Shown here: piece after piece, positions 1 to 8,714 of the stretch
Numbering within the stretch: the stretch's first letter is position 1
Layout of the letters: each line of letters opens with the position of its first letter
Assembly (NCBI RefSeq): GCF_037201965.1
Contig: NZ_CP147518.1
Location: 7,123,001 to 7,187,000 of the forward strand
Length of the DNA stretch: 64,000 nucleotides
Origin: Spirosoma sp. SC4-14
GTDB taxonomy: Bacteria > Bacteroidota > Bacteroidia > Cytophagales > Spirosomataceae
Reading direction: 5' to 3'
Position numbers and translations under genes: made by a program
Notes under the pieces: model-generated
Database searches by the model: none
The model's input: the letters and a program-made list of their open reading frames with translations, nothing else
What the model was told of the DNA's origin: nothing

Positions 1-159
1 TTTTACAGTATAATGTGTAAAATTGACACCCAATATTGACGAAACGGGTTTGCTTTTTACGCAAAACTGTGTAATTTTAAGTCAGTAAACACCCCCTGAG
101 AAAAGGCAAAAGGGACCGCAATATGGGCCCCCTGCTTGAACAGTAAACAACAAATACTA

Positions 160-819
160 ATGAACACACAAAACAAAAACCAAATCGAGACAATTCAAAG
201 CGGTACCCCCCCTAAACCGTATGAAAAGATTCACGAACTTACTGGAGAAGTCGTCAGTAGCGGGGCCGCCCGGCGGTACAAATATCTGGAAGGTCACCCT
301 CGTCAGTATCGCTTTGATGCCAAAGAAGGTGTGTTCAATATCAACGGTACCGAGAAGTTAGGACGGACGCTTACCTTCCAACCCATTGCCTGGCGCATAT
401 TCACCGACAACATCCTGAATATGGGTACTAAAAACTGGGCGGAAATTTTCTTTATCGACGATAAAAACTGCGTGTCGGCGGTGCTTTTCCACGGCTATTC
501 AGTCGATAATATTTTCCGGCTGATCGAACCTCTGTATTACGACGATCTGACGCTGGCCGACGTGGTGATTACGGCTGTTGCGGAGAAAAAGGAAAACGCC
601 AAAATCCAGCCTAAAGGGGTGTATTACATCGCTACATTCTCCTATAAAATGGGCGACGTTGAGCAGACCAACGAACTGAAGCAGTTTGCGCACGAGGTAA
701 AAATATTTCGGCAGGAAACGCTCACCGACATTGCTAACATCAAAACGGCAATGAACTACTACAATCCGTTCGCTAATCTTGCCGATGAACCCGAATTGCT
801 GTCGGCAGGCCAGTTGTAG
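160..819 (+). CDS. Protein of unknown function upstream of a RecE-like nuclease
   Basis: About 219 residues from the ATG at 160; an in-frame TTG at 136 would add eight residues but looks less natural. No signal peptide or membrane segment is visible. The middle is well structured, with many aromatic and acidic residues (for example LTFQPIAWRIF and QPKGVYYIATFSY), and the ends look flexible. I do not recognise the family. It is followed, after a hairpin, by a PDDEXK nuclease related to RecE. In phage and mobile-element recombination modules that neighbour is often a single-strand annealing or DNA-binding protein, so a DNA-processing role is possible, but this is inference from position only. 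Confidence 0.75.
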   Translation: MNTQNKNQIETIQSGTPPKPYEKIHELTGEVVSSGAARRYKYLEGHPRQYRFDAKEGVFNINGTEKLGRTLTFQPIAWRIFTDNILNMGTKNWAEIFFIDDKNCVSAVLFHGYSVDNIFRLIEPLYYDDLTLADVVITAVAEKKENAKIQPKGVYYIATFSYKMGDVEQTNELKQFAHEVKIFRQETLTDIANIKTAMNYYNPFANLADEPELLSAGQL

Positions 820-837
820 TCAGTCAATACACACCAG

Positions 838-885
838 TAAGCTGAACAGGCGATCGAAAAACATTCGGCCCGCCTGTTCAGCTTA
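838..885. terminator. Inverted repeat between the unknown gene and the RecE-like gene
   Basis: A perfect 15-bp stem (TAAGCTGAACAGGCG at 838-852, its complement at 871-885) with an 18-bp loop. There is no long T run after it, so it may attenuate or protect mRNA ends rather than fully terminate; the nuclease ATG follows 18 bases later. Confidence 0.55.
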
Positions 886-903
886 TGCAATCTATTCTGT
901 TGA

Positions 904-1713
904 ATGCTCTCACAACCAATTATAACCACACGCCAGCCACTGCTGACCTCTGGCGACGATTATCGGATGCTTCCCCGCGTATCAAATTCAGATCTGACTC
1001 GCCTGAAAGAAGAGCATCTGGGCTATTGGTCGGTGCCATCGGCTCGGTTTATTTCCGAAAAAACCAAAGTATTTGGCCGGGCTTTTCATCAGCATTTACT
1101 CGAACCGGAGTCGGTAGGAACGGTGCTGGAGCAATTACTTCCCGATCTGACACCCGGCCTGACCAATGCAACAACCGACGAACTGGCTCCTGCTCAGGCC
1201 GAACAACTTCATACGCTTATGCGTACGATTCGGCAGGACGCTTTTTGCCGTCGGTATCTGCGGATGTCCGAACGGGAGCGGGTAGTTTTGTTTACAGAAC
1301 CCAATACGGGAGTAGCCTGTAAGGCCCGGCTCGATATGGTCTATACTAGTCCTAAACGCCGAAATGCGCTGATTATCGACATTAAAACCACGTCGGCGCG
1401 TACGCAGTCGCAGTTTCTGGAATCGTGCTACACCTACGATTACGATCGGCAGGCCGCTTTTTATCTCGATAGTCTACGGTATGCCGACACGCGCCATGGC
1501 GAGCCAGCCGAATGGGGCACTACCCAACACTTTCGGTTTGTTTTTATCGGCATCATGAAACAACGTCCACACCGACTTTTTGCGGTAGATGCTACGTCGA
1601 TTCCCGGATTTGTTGACTACGGCCGGAAAAAATACCGCTTCTGGCTCCGCAAATGGCGTGAAGAACACGAAATGCCAGCTAAACCTATGGCTGGCTGGAG
1701 CCTGAGTGCCTGA
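904..1713 (+). CDS. PDDEXK nuclease, RecE/exodeoxyribonuclease VIII-like
   Basis: A 269-residue protein with the layout of the putative exodeoxyribonuclease VIII PDDEXK-like family, which digests double-stranded DNA ends to leave single strands for recombination. Visible motifs are FGRAFHQHLLEP near residue 58 (the conserved G-x-A-x-H helix), an acidic residue near 132, the metal-binding core ARLDMV...IIDIKTT with D159 and K161, and the QAAFYLD helix near 183 that follows the core in these nucleases. The ATG at 904 gives the full N-terminus. It overlaps a GTG-initiated extension of the next gene by a few bases. No phage structural genes are nearby, so it could be a remnant recombination module or a resident repair gene. 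Confidence 0.75.
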   Translation: MLSQPIITTRQPLLTSGDDYRMLPRVSNSDLTRLKEEHLGYWSVPSARFISEKTKVFGRAFHQHLLEPESVGTVLEQLLPDLTPGLTNATTDELAPAQAEQLHTLMRTIRQDAFCRRYLRMSERERVVLFTEPNTGVACKARLDMVYTSPKRRNALIIDIKTTSARTQSQFLESCYTYDYDRQAAFYLDSLRYADTRHGEPAEWGTTQHFRFVFIGIMKQRPHRLFAVDATSIPGFVDYGRKKYRFWLRKWREEHEMPAKPMAGWSLSA

Positions 1714-1738
1714 AACACCCGATAAACCAACAGCCGCT

Positions 1739-2086
1739 ATGAACGCGTCAATAATAAACCTAAGTCCTACACCGCTCCGCTTCGACTGGGGTACCGATGG
1801 ACTTGTGCTGTGGATTGAAGAACTCGACAGTACCGACAGCCTGTCGGGGCAGATGGATGAAGTTATGGACCGAATTGCATTTGCCATCGAACTGCAAACC
1901 GGCTGGGACCACCGAACCGATAGCGATACATTGCATCCACTCTATGGCTACCGGCTCCTGCTGCGCGATGCATCGGGCCGCTGGAATGCCGTCAGAACCG
2001 ACGAAACAGGGCATTTTGCTGAACTCATTCCCCTCGAAGAGCTGGATTACGAACTGGCTTATGAGAAAGTAATGTGGCTTGATTAG
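1739..2086 (+). CDS. Small acidic protein of unknown function
   Basis: About 115 residues from the ATG at 1739; a GTG at 1706 would make it overlap the nuclease gene. The sequence is acidic and rich in Asp, Glu, Leu and Trp, with no signal peptide, membrane span or recognised motif. It lies 25 bases after the nuclease stop on the same strand and ends before a strong hairpin, so the two are probably co-transcribed. Function unknown; a link with the nuclease is inferred from the spacing alone. Confidence 0.6.
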   Translation: MNASIINLSPTPLRFDWGTDGLVLWIEELDSTDSLSGQMDEVMDRIAFAIELQTGWDHRTDSDTLHPLYGYRLLLRDASGRWNAVRTDETGHFAELIPLEELDYELAYEKVMWLD

Positions 2087-2127
2087 TCGCTTTTTTTCTT
2101 TCAATAAGCTATTCAGATTCCTCATCA

Positions 2128-2157
2128 ATAGAGCCGGATACTAAAAACCGGCTCTAT
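2128..2157 (+). terminator. Hairpin after the nuclease-associated genes
   Basis: A perfect 10-bp stem ATAGAGCCGG / CCGGCTCTAT with a 10-bp loop (2128-2137 and 2148-2157), placed about 40 bases after the stop codon at 2086. The tail is only weakly T-rich. Confidence 0.6.
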
Positions 2158-2210
2158 TTGTACCAATAAGTCTATCTTTACCTCTAACACGTCTACACTT
2201 CTCCATAAAT

Positions 2211-2606
2211 ATGGTCAGAACCTTAACCATCCACGACGAAACTGCGCTGGGCAAAGTCCTCAATTCATATCAGCTACCGATACTGCAGGAGGTCCTAACC
2301 GTTGCCGAGCTTATTCGCCTGCGCGTTGAACACGAAGTAGCCGACTACAACCAACGACTACCCGAAACGTTCCAGGCACTTGTGCAGCCTACTGGTGCTG
2401 AGCGCGTGCTAAATGGCTACCAAATCCGCAGCAAGCGATTAATTGACTCAGAAAAACAGGTGTATATTGCGCTGGATGCCTTTCAGAAAAATGGCTTCTT
2501 TATTCTGATTGGCAATCATCAGGCCGAAACTCTGGACGAGTTAGTTTCTCTTACCAACAACACTACCATAAGTTTCATAAAGCTGACGCCACTGATTGGC
2601 GGCTGA
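2211..2606 (+). CDS. Small protein preceding the DUF4132 gene
   Basis: A 131-residue soluble protein starting at the ATG at 2211. It has no recognised motif; the central part looks helical (LTVAELIRLRVEHEVADY). The stop codon at 2604-2606 is only 16 bases before the ATG of the DUF4132 gene, so the pair is almost certainly one operon. The spacing suggests a helper or partner of the DUF4132 protein. I cannot assign a family. Confidence 0.7.
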   Translation: MVRTLTIHDETALGKVLNSYQLPILQEVLTVAELIRLRVEHEVADYNQRLPETFQALVQPTGAERVLNGYQIRSKRLIDSEKQVYIALDAFQKNGFFILIGNHQAETLDELVSLTNNTTISFIKLTPLIGG

Positions 2607-2622
2607 TTTCTTCGATTCCACC

Positions 2623-5160
2623 ATGAGCCTTATCAATAAACTTTCGTCGTTGTTTACTAAATCCGACGACAAATCGACTATTGTCCAGCCAATACTTGAT
2701 CAGTTTAAACACATCAATACGCTTGACTGGAAAGCCCGAACGGAACAGAAAAAAGAACTCACGGATTCGATCAAAGCAAAGGATGCTCAATTCAAATATG
2801 ATTTTACGTATACGCTTATTCGCGATTACGACTTCGGCAAACTCACCAGCGTCTGGGAAATCAGCGAATTGCTAACCGCTCTCCACCGATCTACTGTCGT
2901 TCAATCAGAACAGGAGTTTATTGATCTGCTCACGGTTATCCATAAGGCACTTCAACAAGGCAGAGCCAATATTGGCAATATCCCTATTCTGCTCATTCTA
3001 AAACAATTTCAGCGATTTTCGACTAAGCAGCCATTAGCGCCAGCAACTACCGACTACCTCAGGCAACTGCTCAATACCAATGAGTTCACAACAGTTCCCG
3101 ATTACCTGACGAAAGACGCAGACAAGATCAAAATGGCTCTTCAGGAGCTAGTCTATCAGGGGACAGGTACAGGCGCAAATCCACCGGTGATTCTGGATGA
3201 TAGCGACCATTTCGGACTGATTATCAACCAGATCGTTCAGCAAACCACAGCAGCGCAGCGCAATATTCTCTACGGCTTACTAGCTCATTGCAAAAAGGCA
3301 TCAGGCGCCAAACCATCGGGCAAGTTCATTGACGAAGCCTGTAAGCTTTACATACAACTGGGCGAACCGGCAACCTATATCAACATTGCAAAGCATTGGC
3401 TGGATGGTTTTAAACAAACGGAGACCCGCACCGAAACGCATACCAGCACCTACAACAACACAGAATATACCTACACGACCAACACATTTCTGCATGAACT
3501 GAATACAATCATTGCCAAGGGAATCGTCTGGTCGCTAACGAATCTCACAGAACATGATCCTGAACTGGTAAAGCTGATGGGAACAATTGCTGAGAAAAGC
3601 TATCAGAAGATTCCTGGCCAGGGTCCGGCAGCGGCCAGCGTTGGCAATGCCTGCTTATACGTGTTGGCACAATCGGGGATAGCAGGTGTAGGCCAACTGT
3701 CGCGATTGAAACTGCGCATCAAACAGGCCAGCACGCAGGACCTCATTGAAAAATACATCCAGAATGTTTCCGCACAACTAGGTGTAAGCCCAGACGAGAT
3801 CGAAGACATGGCCGTTTCTGATTATGGCCTTGTCGATGGCACCTTAACCAAGTCGTTCGGCGATTATAAGGCAATGATCACAATCGTTGGCGTTGGTAAA
3901 ATCGACATACAGTGGCAGAAAACCGGTGGAACGCCGTTAAAATCGGAACCAGCCGCTGTTAAGAAAGACTTTACTGCCGAACTGAAAGCCCTGAAAAGCA
4001 CGGTTGCCGACATTGCTAAAAATACAACCGCCCAGCGCAACCGGCTGGACCGATCGCTGATTCTGAACCGTAGATGGACATGGAGCCAATTCAAGACGTA
4101 TTATGCTGAGCACGGCCTAATGAGTTTTCTAACCAGACAATTGATCTGGATAGCGGAGAAAGACGGGCAAAGTGTCGATATGGTGTACCAGAATGGCACC
4201 TGGACCGATCAGCAGGGTGCAGAAATTGATGGGCTCGATACTAACACAACAATTCGCCTATGGCATCCGGTTGGCCAGTCGGTCGAAAACGTGCTGGCCT
4301 GGCGCGATTTTTTCACCAGTAAAGAAATTCGGCAACCGCTAAAACAGGCATTCCGAGAAGTATATCTGCTCACCGAAGCCGAACTCAAAACACGCATGTA
4401 TAGCAACCGCATGGCGGCTCATATTCTGAAGCAACATCAGTTCAATACACTGGCCAAAGGGAGAGGCTGGCGGTATAGTCTGCTGGGGGCTTACGACAAA
4501 GGGTATGAAAGCGAAAAAGCGGTTATCGATCTGCCAGCGTATGATTTAAAGGCCGAATTCTGGGTCAGCGAAGTGTATGCCGACGGTGCCTGGAACGACA
4601 CCGGCATTTACCTCTACGTGTCAACCGATCAGGTTCGTTTCACCCGGCCAAACAATAACGACCCCCTCTCTCTCATCGACATTCCACCCCTCGTGTTTTC
4701 TGAAATCATGCGCGATGTCGACCTGTTTGTGGGTGTAGCCAGTGTTGGCAACGATCCGAACTGGCGCGATGAAGGATTGGCGCAGTATCGAACCTACTGG
4801 GAATCGTACTCATTTGGCGATTTGGGCGAACTGGCCAAAACACGAAAACAAGCCGTTGAACGGTTGCTACCACGGCTGAAAATTGCGCGGGTAGCAACCG
4901 TTCGTGACAAATTTTTAGTGGTAAGGGGTAAGCTTCGCACCTATAAAATTCACCTCGGTAGCGGTAATATTCTGATGGAGCCTAATGATCAGTATCTCTG
5001 CATTGTTCCCGACCGGAGTTCTGATAAGGCAACAACAAACGTTTTTTTACCATTTGAGGGTGATACGATGCTGTCAATCATTCTGAGTAAAGCGTTTTTG
5101 CTGGCCGACGACGACAAAATCACTGATCCATCCATTACGTGGCAAATCGGCAAGCCGTGA
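2623..5160 (+). CDS. Large DUF4132-domain protein
   Basis: About 845 residues from the ATG at 2623 (a TTG at 2596 would overlap the previous stop). The N-terminal two thirds is an alpha-helical, repeat-like region. The C-terminal part, from about residue 565, carries the DUF4132 signature: RQPLKQAFREVYLLT followed by NRMAAHILKQHQFNTLAKGRGW-like sequence and a beta-rich tail. DUF4132 is the domain of E. coli YehI (MolR-like); its biochemical role is not established. In enterobacteria such genes sit near MoxR-ATPase/VWA genes; none is present here, only the small upstream gene. No signal peptide or membrane segment, so it should be cytoplasmic. Confidence 0.8.
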   Translation: MSLINKLSSLFTKSDDKSTIVQPILDQFKHINTLDWKARTEQKKELTDSIKAKDAQFKYDFTYTLIRDYDFGKLTSVWEISELLTALHRSTVVQSEQEFIDLLTVIHKALQQGRANIGNIPILLILKQFQRFSTKQPLAPATTDYLRQLLNTNEFTTVPDYLTKDADKIKMALQELVYQGTGTGANPPVILDDSDHFGLIINQIVQQTTAAQRNILYGLLAHCKKASGAKPSGKFIDEACKLYIQLGEPATYINIAKHWLDGFKQTETRTETHTSTYNNTEYTYTTNTFLHELNTIIAKGIVWSLTNLTEHDPELVKLMGTIAEKSYQKIPGQGPAAASVGNACLYVLAQSGIAGVGQLSRLKLRIKQASTQDLIEKYIQNVSAQLGVSPDEIEDMAVSDYGLVDGTLTKSFGDYKAMITIVGVGKIDIQWQKTGGTPLKSEPAAVKKDFTAELKALKSTVADIAKNTTAQRNRLDRSLILNRRWTWSQFKTYYAEHGLMSFLTRQLIWIAEKDGQSVDMVYQNGTWTDQQGAEIDGLDTNTTIRLWHPVGQSVENVLAWRDFFTSKEIRQPLKQAFREVYLLTEAELKTRMYSNRMAAHILKQHQFNTLAKGRGWRYSLLGAYDKGYESEKAVIDLPAYDLKAEFWVSEVYADGAWNDTGIYLYVSTDQVRFTRPNNNDPLSLIDIPPLVFSEIMRDVDLFVGVASVGNDPNWRDEGLAQYRTYWESYSFGDLGELAKTRKQAVERLLPRLKIARVATVRDKFLVVRGKLRTYKIHLGSGNILMEPNDQYLCIVPDRSSDKATTNVFLPFEGDTMLSIILSKAFLLADDDKITDPSITWQIGKP

Positions 5161-5329
5161 GGAGACTTATTTAATGAAGTCATGCAACTAAGTTGGCCCG
5201 GTTTGCATCTTTACCCAAAACCAGTTTCAAAAGCATATCATGAAACGTTCATGCTCGCACAAGCACCTCCAAGGCATGAACACGCTGTTTCTAAACGCCC
5301 CTTTGGGGTTGGGGGGCTTTCTACGCATC

Positions 5330-6106
5330 ATGAAAACACTCATTACCGCTCTTCTGCTAACAGTTGTTGCGCTGGCACCTACGCTGGCTCAGAAAACTGT
5401 AGATGCCAAAGAAATCATCGCAAAAATCAATCGTAAAGAATCCGTCTCCTATCAGAACGTTACGATCAACGGCGACCTCGACCTGACCGATCTGGCCAAC
5501 CGTCGGGAAGTAAAAGAAGGAAGCTGGAAAGGCGACTCGCGCGAATTCCGAAGCACCGTCGAAGCACCGATTTCCTTCAAAAACTGCCAGTTTAAAGGCA
5601 AAGTCCTGGCCTACTATACCGAAGATCAGGAACGCAAACTCCTCAAAACCAGCAATACGGTTTATAATGCCGATTTCAACGAAGCCGTAACGTTCGAAGA
5701 CTGTACCTTTGATGATGATGCTGCTTTCAAGTATTCTCACTTTGACCAGCGAGCCATTTTCACCAATAATACTTTCCGCGAAACGGCTCTGTTCAAATAT
5801 ACCAGGTTCCAGAACGATGCCGATTTCAGCGGTTCGACTTTCAGAGGCTATGCCGATTTCAAATACACAAAATTCAACGAATCGTCGGCTTTTCAGAAAG
5901 TAGCTTTCGAGCGCTACGCCGACTTCAAATACACAAAATTTGACGAGCGTGTCGATTTCAGCAAAGCGCGTTTCAATGGTAATGCCGATTTCAAATATAC
6001 GCACCTGCCTCGTGGTACCAGCTTCGATGATGCCCGTTTTGAAGGGTCAACCGATTTCAAATATACCACCCTCGACGGTCGCCGTTTTTCGCCCGGCAGT
6101 CGCTAA
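5330..6106 (+). CDS. Exported pentapeptide-repeat-like protein
   Basis: The ATG at 5330 gives a clean signal peptide (MKTLITALLLTVVALAPTLA then Q); an upstream in-frame ATG at 5240 would bury it and is less likely. From about residue 50 the mature protein has coiled pentapeptide-type repeats with Phe at the central position. From about residue 125 these settle into a regular 20-residue period in which ADFKYTKF-like coils alternate with more variable xxFxxAxFxG coils. Pentapeptide proteins form right-handed beta helices; exported ones of this type are common in Cytophagales but of unknown function. The gene stands alone, flanked by a hairpin at 6124-6177. Confidence 0.75.
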   Translation: MKTLITALLLTVVALAPTLAQKTVDAKEIIAKINRKESVSYQNVTINGDLDLTDLANRREVKEGSWKGDSREFRSTVEAPISFKNCQFKGKVLAYYTEDQERKLLKTSNTVYNADFNEAVTFEDCTFDDDAAFKYSHFDQRAIFTNNTFRETALFKYTRFQNDADFSGSTFRGYADFKYTKFNESSAFQKVAFERYADFKYTKFDERVDFSKARFNGNADFKYTHLPRGTSFDDARFEGSTDFKYTTLDGRRFSPGSR

Positions 6107-6123
6107 ACAATACCTACATAAGT

Positions 6124-6177
6124 AGGCCGAAGGGGTAGTTGAGGAAACAGGGCAGACCTCGGCTACCCCTTCGGCCT
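6124..6177. terminator. Hairpin after the pentapeptide-repeat gene
   Basis: A perfect 15-bp stem AGGCCGAAGGGGTAG / CTACCCCTTCGGCCT (6124-6138 and 6163-6177) with a 24-bp loop, 17 bases after the stop codon. Confidence 0.65.
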
Positions 6178-6236
6178 GCTTAACCAATTCAGGCAATTGT
6201 GCGTTTATCAAAACAGTACACCAATTACGCAACGTT

Positions 6237-7421
6237 TTGAAACGCACATCAAAAATTCTGATCGTTCTGGCCGTCCTGCTGGTTACTGCCCGCCTGTTGC
6301 TGCCTTACTTTGTGTTACGATATGTCAACAAAACGCTGGCCGATATGGGCGACTACACGGGCCATGTCGATGATATTGACATTCAACTAATCCGGGGAGC
6401 TTATCAAATAGATGATATGCGCATTCGGAAAATCAATGGCAACATTAAAGAGCCTTTCCTGTACATTCCTAAAACCGACCTTTCGGTCGAATGGAAATCC
6501 TTGTTTCGGGGCCGACTGGTGAGCGAGGTCGAGTGCTACGACCCGATTATCAATTTTGCGTTCAGCGAAAACGAAGCCAATAACCAAACCGGTGCCGAGG
6601 TCGACTGGACAGCCTATCTGAAAAAACTGCTTCCAATCAACATTAACCGCTTTGCCGTTATCGACGGAACGGTCAATTTAACAAGTCTCATCACACAGCC
6701 TCGTGCCGATTTGTCGCTCAAACAGTTTCAGGGCGAAATTCGCAACATTCGGAACGTTGAAGATAAGAACCAGAAATTGCCTTCGCCGGTAGTCGCTACG
6801 GGCAATGTTCCGGGCTATGGGGGCACTATGGCCTTCAGCGCCAATATGAACTTACTGAAACTAGTACCCGACTTCGACTACAATCTCCGCTTCAACGATA
6901 TGCAACTGGTCAAGCTCAATCCGCTGGCCCGCGAATATGCCAACTTAGACTTTGAACGGGGCACGGTGAGTATTTATAGCGAGATGGCTATGTACGACAG
7001 CAAACTGAATGGCTATCTGAAACCGCTCACCAAGGGAATGAAAATTTTCGATCTGAATGAGCACGATCACCGATCAGTTGGGCAGTTTTTTACCGAACTG
7101 ATTGCCCAGGCCGGAACAGCCGTTCTCAAAAACCAGAAACACGATCAGGTAGCAACCCGAATTCCACTCAACGGCACTGTCGAAGACGTTAAAACAGCCA
7201 TTTGGCCAACTGTTTTTGGTGTCTTGCGGAATGCCTACATTAAGGCGTTCAAAAACGAATTCGATAATAACATTACACTACAGGATGCCCTTAAAAGCGT
7301 AAAAGAAGATTATAAAGCGAAGCGAGCAGAACGCAAAGCGGAGCGAAAGGAAAAACGCGAAGAACGCAGGGCCGAACGCAAACAAAAGCGCGAAGAACGT
7401 AAAAAAGAGAAAGCCAATTAA
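6237..7421 (+). CDS. DUF748/AsmA-like envelope protein with charged tail
   Basis: The best start is the TTG at 6237, which gives a basic N-terminus and one membrane anchor (about residues 7-30); no in-frame ATG lies nearer than residue 37. The body resembles DUF748 proteins, which relate to AsmA/TamB-type periplasmic proteins that span or organise the envelope: it has YVNKTLADM and GHVDDIDIQLIRGAYQI near the start and a second block around VSIYSEMAMYDSKLNGYLKP. The last 40 residues are almost only Lys, Arg, Glu and Ala (KAERKEKREERR-type), probably a helical charged tail. Lipid-transport or barrier function is inferred from the superfamily. Confidence 0.75.
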   Translation: MKRTSKILIVLAVLLVTARLLLPYFVLRYVNKTLADMGDYTGHVDDIDIQLIRGAYQIDDMRIRKINGNIKEPFLYIPKTDLSVEWKSLFRGRLVSEVECYDPIINFAFSENEANNQTGAEVDWTAYLKKLLPININRFAVIDGTVNLTSLITQPRADLSLKQFQGEIRNIRNVEDKNQKLPSPVVATGNVPGYGGTMAFSANMNLLKLVPDFDYNLRFNDMQLVKLNPLAREYANLDFERGTVSIYSEMAMYDSKLNGYLKPLTKGMKIFDLNEHDHRSVGQFFTELIAQAGTAVLKNQKHDQVATRIPLNGTVEDVKTAIWPTVFGVLRNAYIKAFKNEFDNNITLQDALKSVKEDYKAKRAERKAERKEKREERRAERKQKREERKKEKAN

Positions 7422-7471
7422 TCGCCACTGCCCGCCGAACGCAAACAAAGTTCAGCGGGCAGTGGCGATTA
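7419..7471. terminator. Strong hairpin overlapping the DUF748-like stop codon
   Basis: A 17-bp perfect stem (TAATCGCCACTGCCCGC at 7419-7435, complement at 7455-7471), extended inward by four more pairs after one mismatch. It begins inside the stop codon. Confidence 0.65.
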
Positions 7472-7634
7472 GCCAAATTTCGGTCATCCATTCGCCAAAG
7501 CAGACCAACAGCTTATTGCCATTTTTATACCACTTATTCAGCACCTGCTACGAGTCGTTTACTAACGCTTGTCTTCGTATACGATTTGCGGAATCTTTGC
7601 TTTCATAGGCTACACAACTTCCTGCCATGAACGC

Positions 7635-8192
7635 ATGCAATACACTACTATTTTCGACATTTCGAACCAGCCAGCCACGAATCGTACGTTTCTGCTTGTT
7701 AGCTCTGTGCTGGCTATAAGTACCATCCTCTGCTTTATCTTCTCAGCCTCTACCCTTGTCCGGTATATCTTTCTGGTCTTCAGCCTGCTGTTCATCGTGT
7801 TTTCTATAGTTATTCCTTACTGGGATCACTTTCGATTAGCGAAAAAGCTAACTACCGCCGAATATGAGGTTGCAGAAGGACTCCTAACGGGTTATTGGCG
7901 AAAAGACTGGTATGACCCCAGCGACCGCACCAACTATAGCTACGAAGCTTTTCAGGTAGGCAATATACAGTTCGGCTATCACCGATTCATTGAAATGGCA
8001 GGCTTCCACAATGAGGAAACGGCTTATTTTCCCATACGCAATGGTCTGTGGATGCGTATATACTACCTTCCAGAACAACAACTTGATGAAGGCAATCTAA
8101 TGAATCGAATTCTCCGGCTGGAAGTGAGGCAATTGCCAAAACCGATTCGACCTTTACCAGCCATACAAAACCATGAACACAGATATAATTAA
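7635..8192 (+). CDS. Membrane protein of unknown function
   Basis: About 185 residues from the ATG at 7635 (a TTG at 7569 would add 22 residues). Two hydrophobic spans lie near residues 17-60, followed by a soluble part rich in Tyr and Trp. No family recognised. Its end overlaps the start of the lipoprotein gene by 20 bases, so the two are translationally coupled or at least co-transcribed. The layout suggests a small envelope module; nothing in the sequence names its role. Confidence 0.65.
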   Translation: MQYTTIFDISNQPATNRTFLLVSSVLAISTILCFIFSASTLVRYIFLVFSLLFIVFSIVIPYWDHFRLAKKLTTAEYEVAEGLLTGYWRKDWYDPSDRTNYSYEAFQVGNIQFGYHRFIEMAGFHNEETAYFPIRNGLWMRIYYLPEQQLDEGNLMNRILRLEVRQLPKPIRPLPAIQNHEHRYN

Positions 8193-8691
8193 ATACCTGA
8201 TAGCCACAGGGCTATTGGTCAGCGGCTGTCAGACAAGCCCTCAAAGCACCAGCCATATCAGCTCTCCCCAAACAACTACCGATACCATTACCATTACGCA
8301 GTTGGTACTTAAACAGGGAGTACCGCTAAACCCAGCCACGAATCCAATTACCCGCGACGATGCCAAAAACTTTGTCAACAGCGAACGCCCTGACTATCGA
8401 ATTGATACCCTGGCAACAACTGGTTCATTAGAGGCTATTCTGATTAGTCGTCTTTATTCGAATGAGAGTATTGGCTGGCTGGCCATAGTTGACCGAACCA
8501 ACAAGCGTCTGCTCGATAAAGTACAGGTTTATTACGACAATGCCGAAGGCATGATGCAAACCGAAACCAAATGGGTACCGGCCGCTCGCAGGGCTATTGT
8601 TCAGACAGGGACATACGACGACGAAGGTCAGTACAAAATCGACGAAGTCACTTATCAGCTAACCTCAGCCGGAAAGTTTGTTCGCCAGTAA
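8173..8691 (+). CDS. Putative lipoprotein
   Basis: A 172-residue protein with a lipoprotein signal: hydrophobic YLIATGLLVSGC with the lipobox cysteine at about residue 19, then a Ser/Thr/Gln-rich linker and a globular domain. No known family. It starts inside the end of the upstream membrane-protein gene, and the next gene starts 23 bases downstream, so three small genes form one transcription unit. Expected on the periplasmic face of the inner or outer membrane. Confidence 0.7.
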   Translation: MNTDIIKYLIATGLLVSGCQTSPQSTSHISSPQTTTDTITITQLVLKQGVPLNPATNPITRDDAKNFVNSERPDYRIDTLATTGSLEAILISRLYSNESIGWLAIVDRTNKRLLDKVQVYYDNAEGMMQTETKWVPAARRAIVQTGTYDDEGQYKIDEVTYQLTSAGKFVRQ

Positions 8692-8714
8692 TTTATCAGC
8701 AATCCTCCAAAACG

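Noticed and set aside
885..1322. 145-codon frame overlapping the RecE-like gene
   Set aside because: Other-frame shadow of the nuclease gene, with no sensible composition.
5357..6004. 215-codon frame antisense to the pentapeptide-repeat gene
   Set aside because: The repeats on the real strand create a mirror open frame; no independent support.
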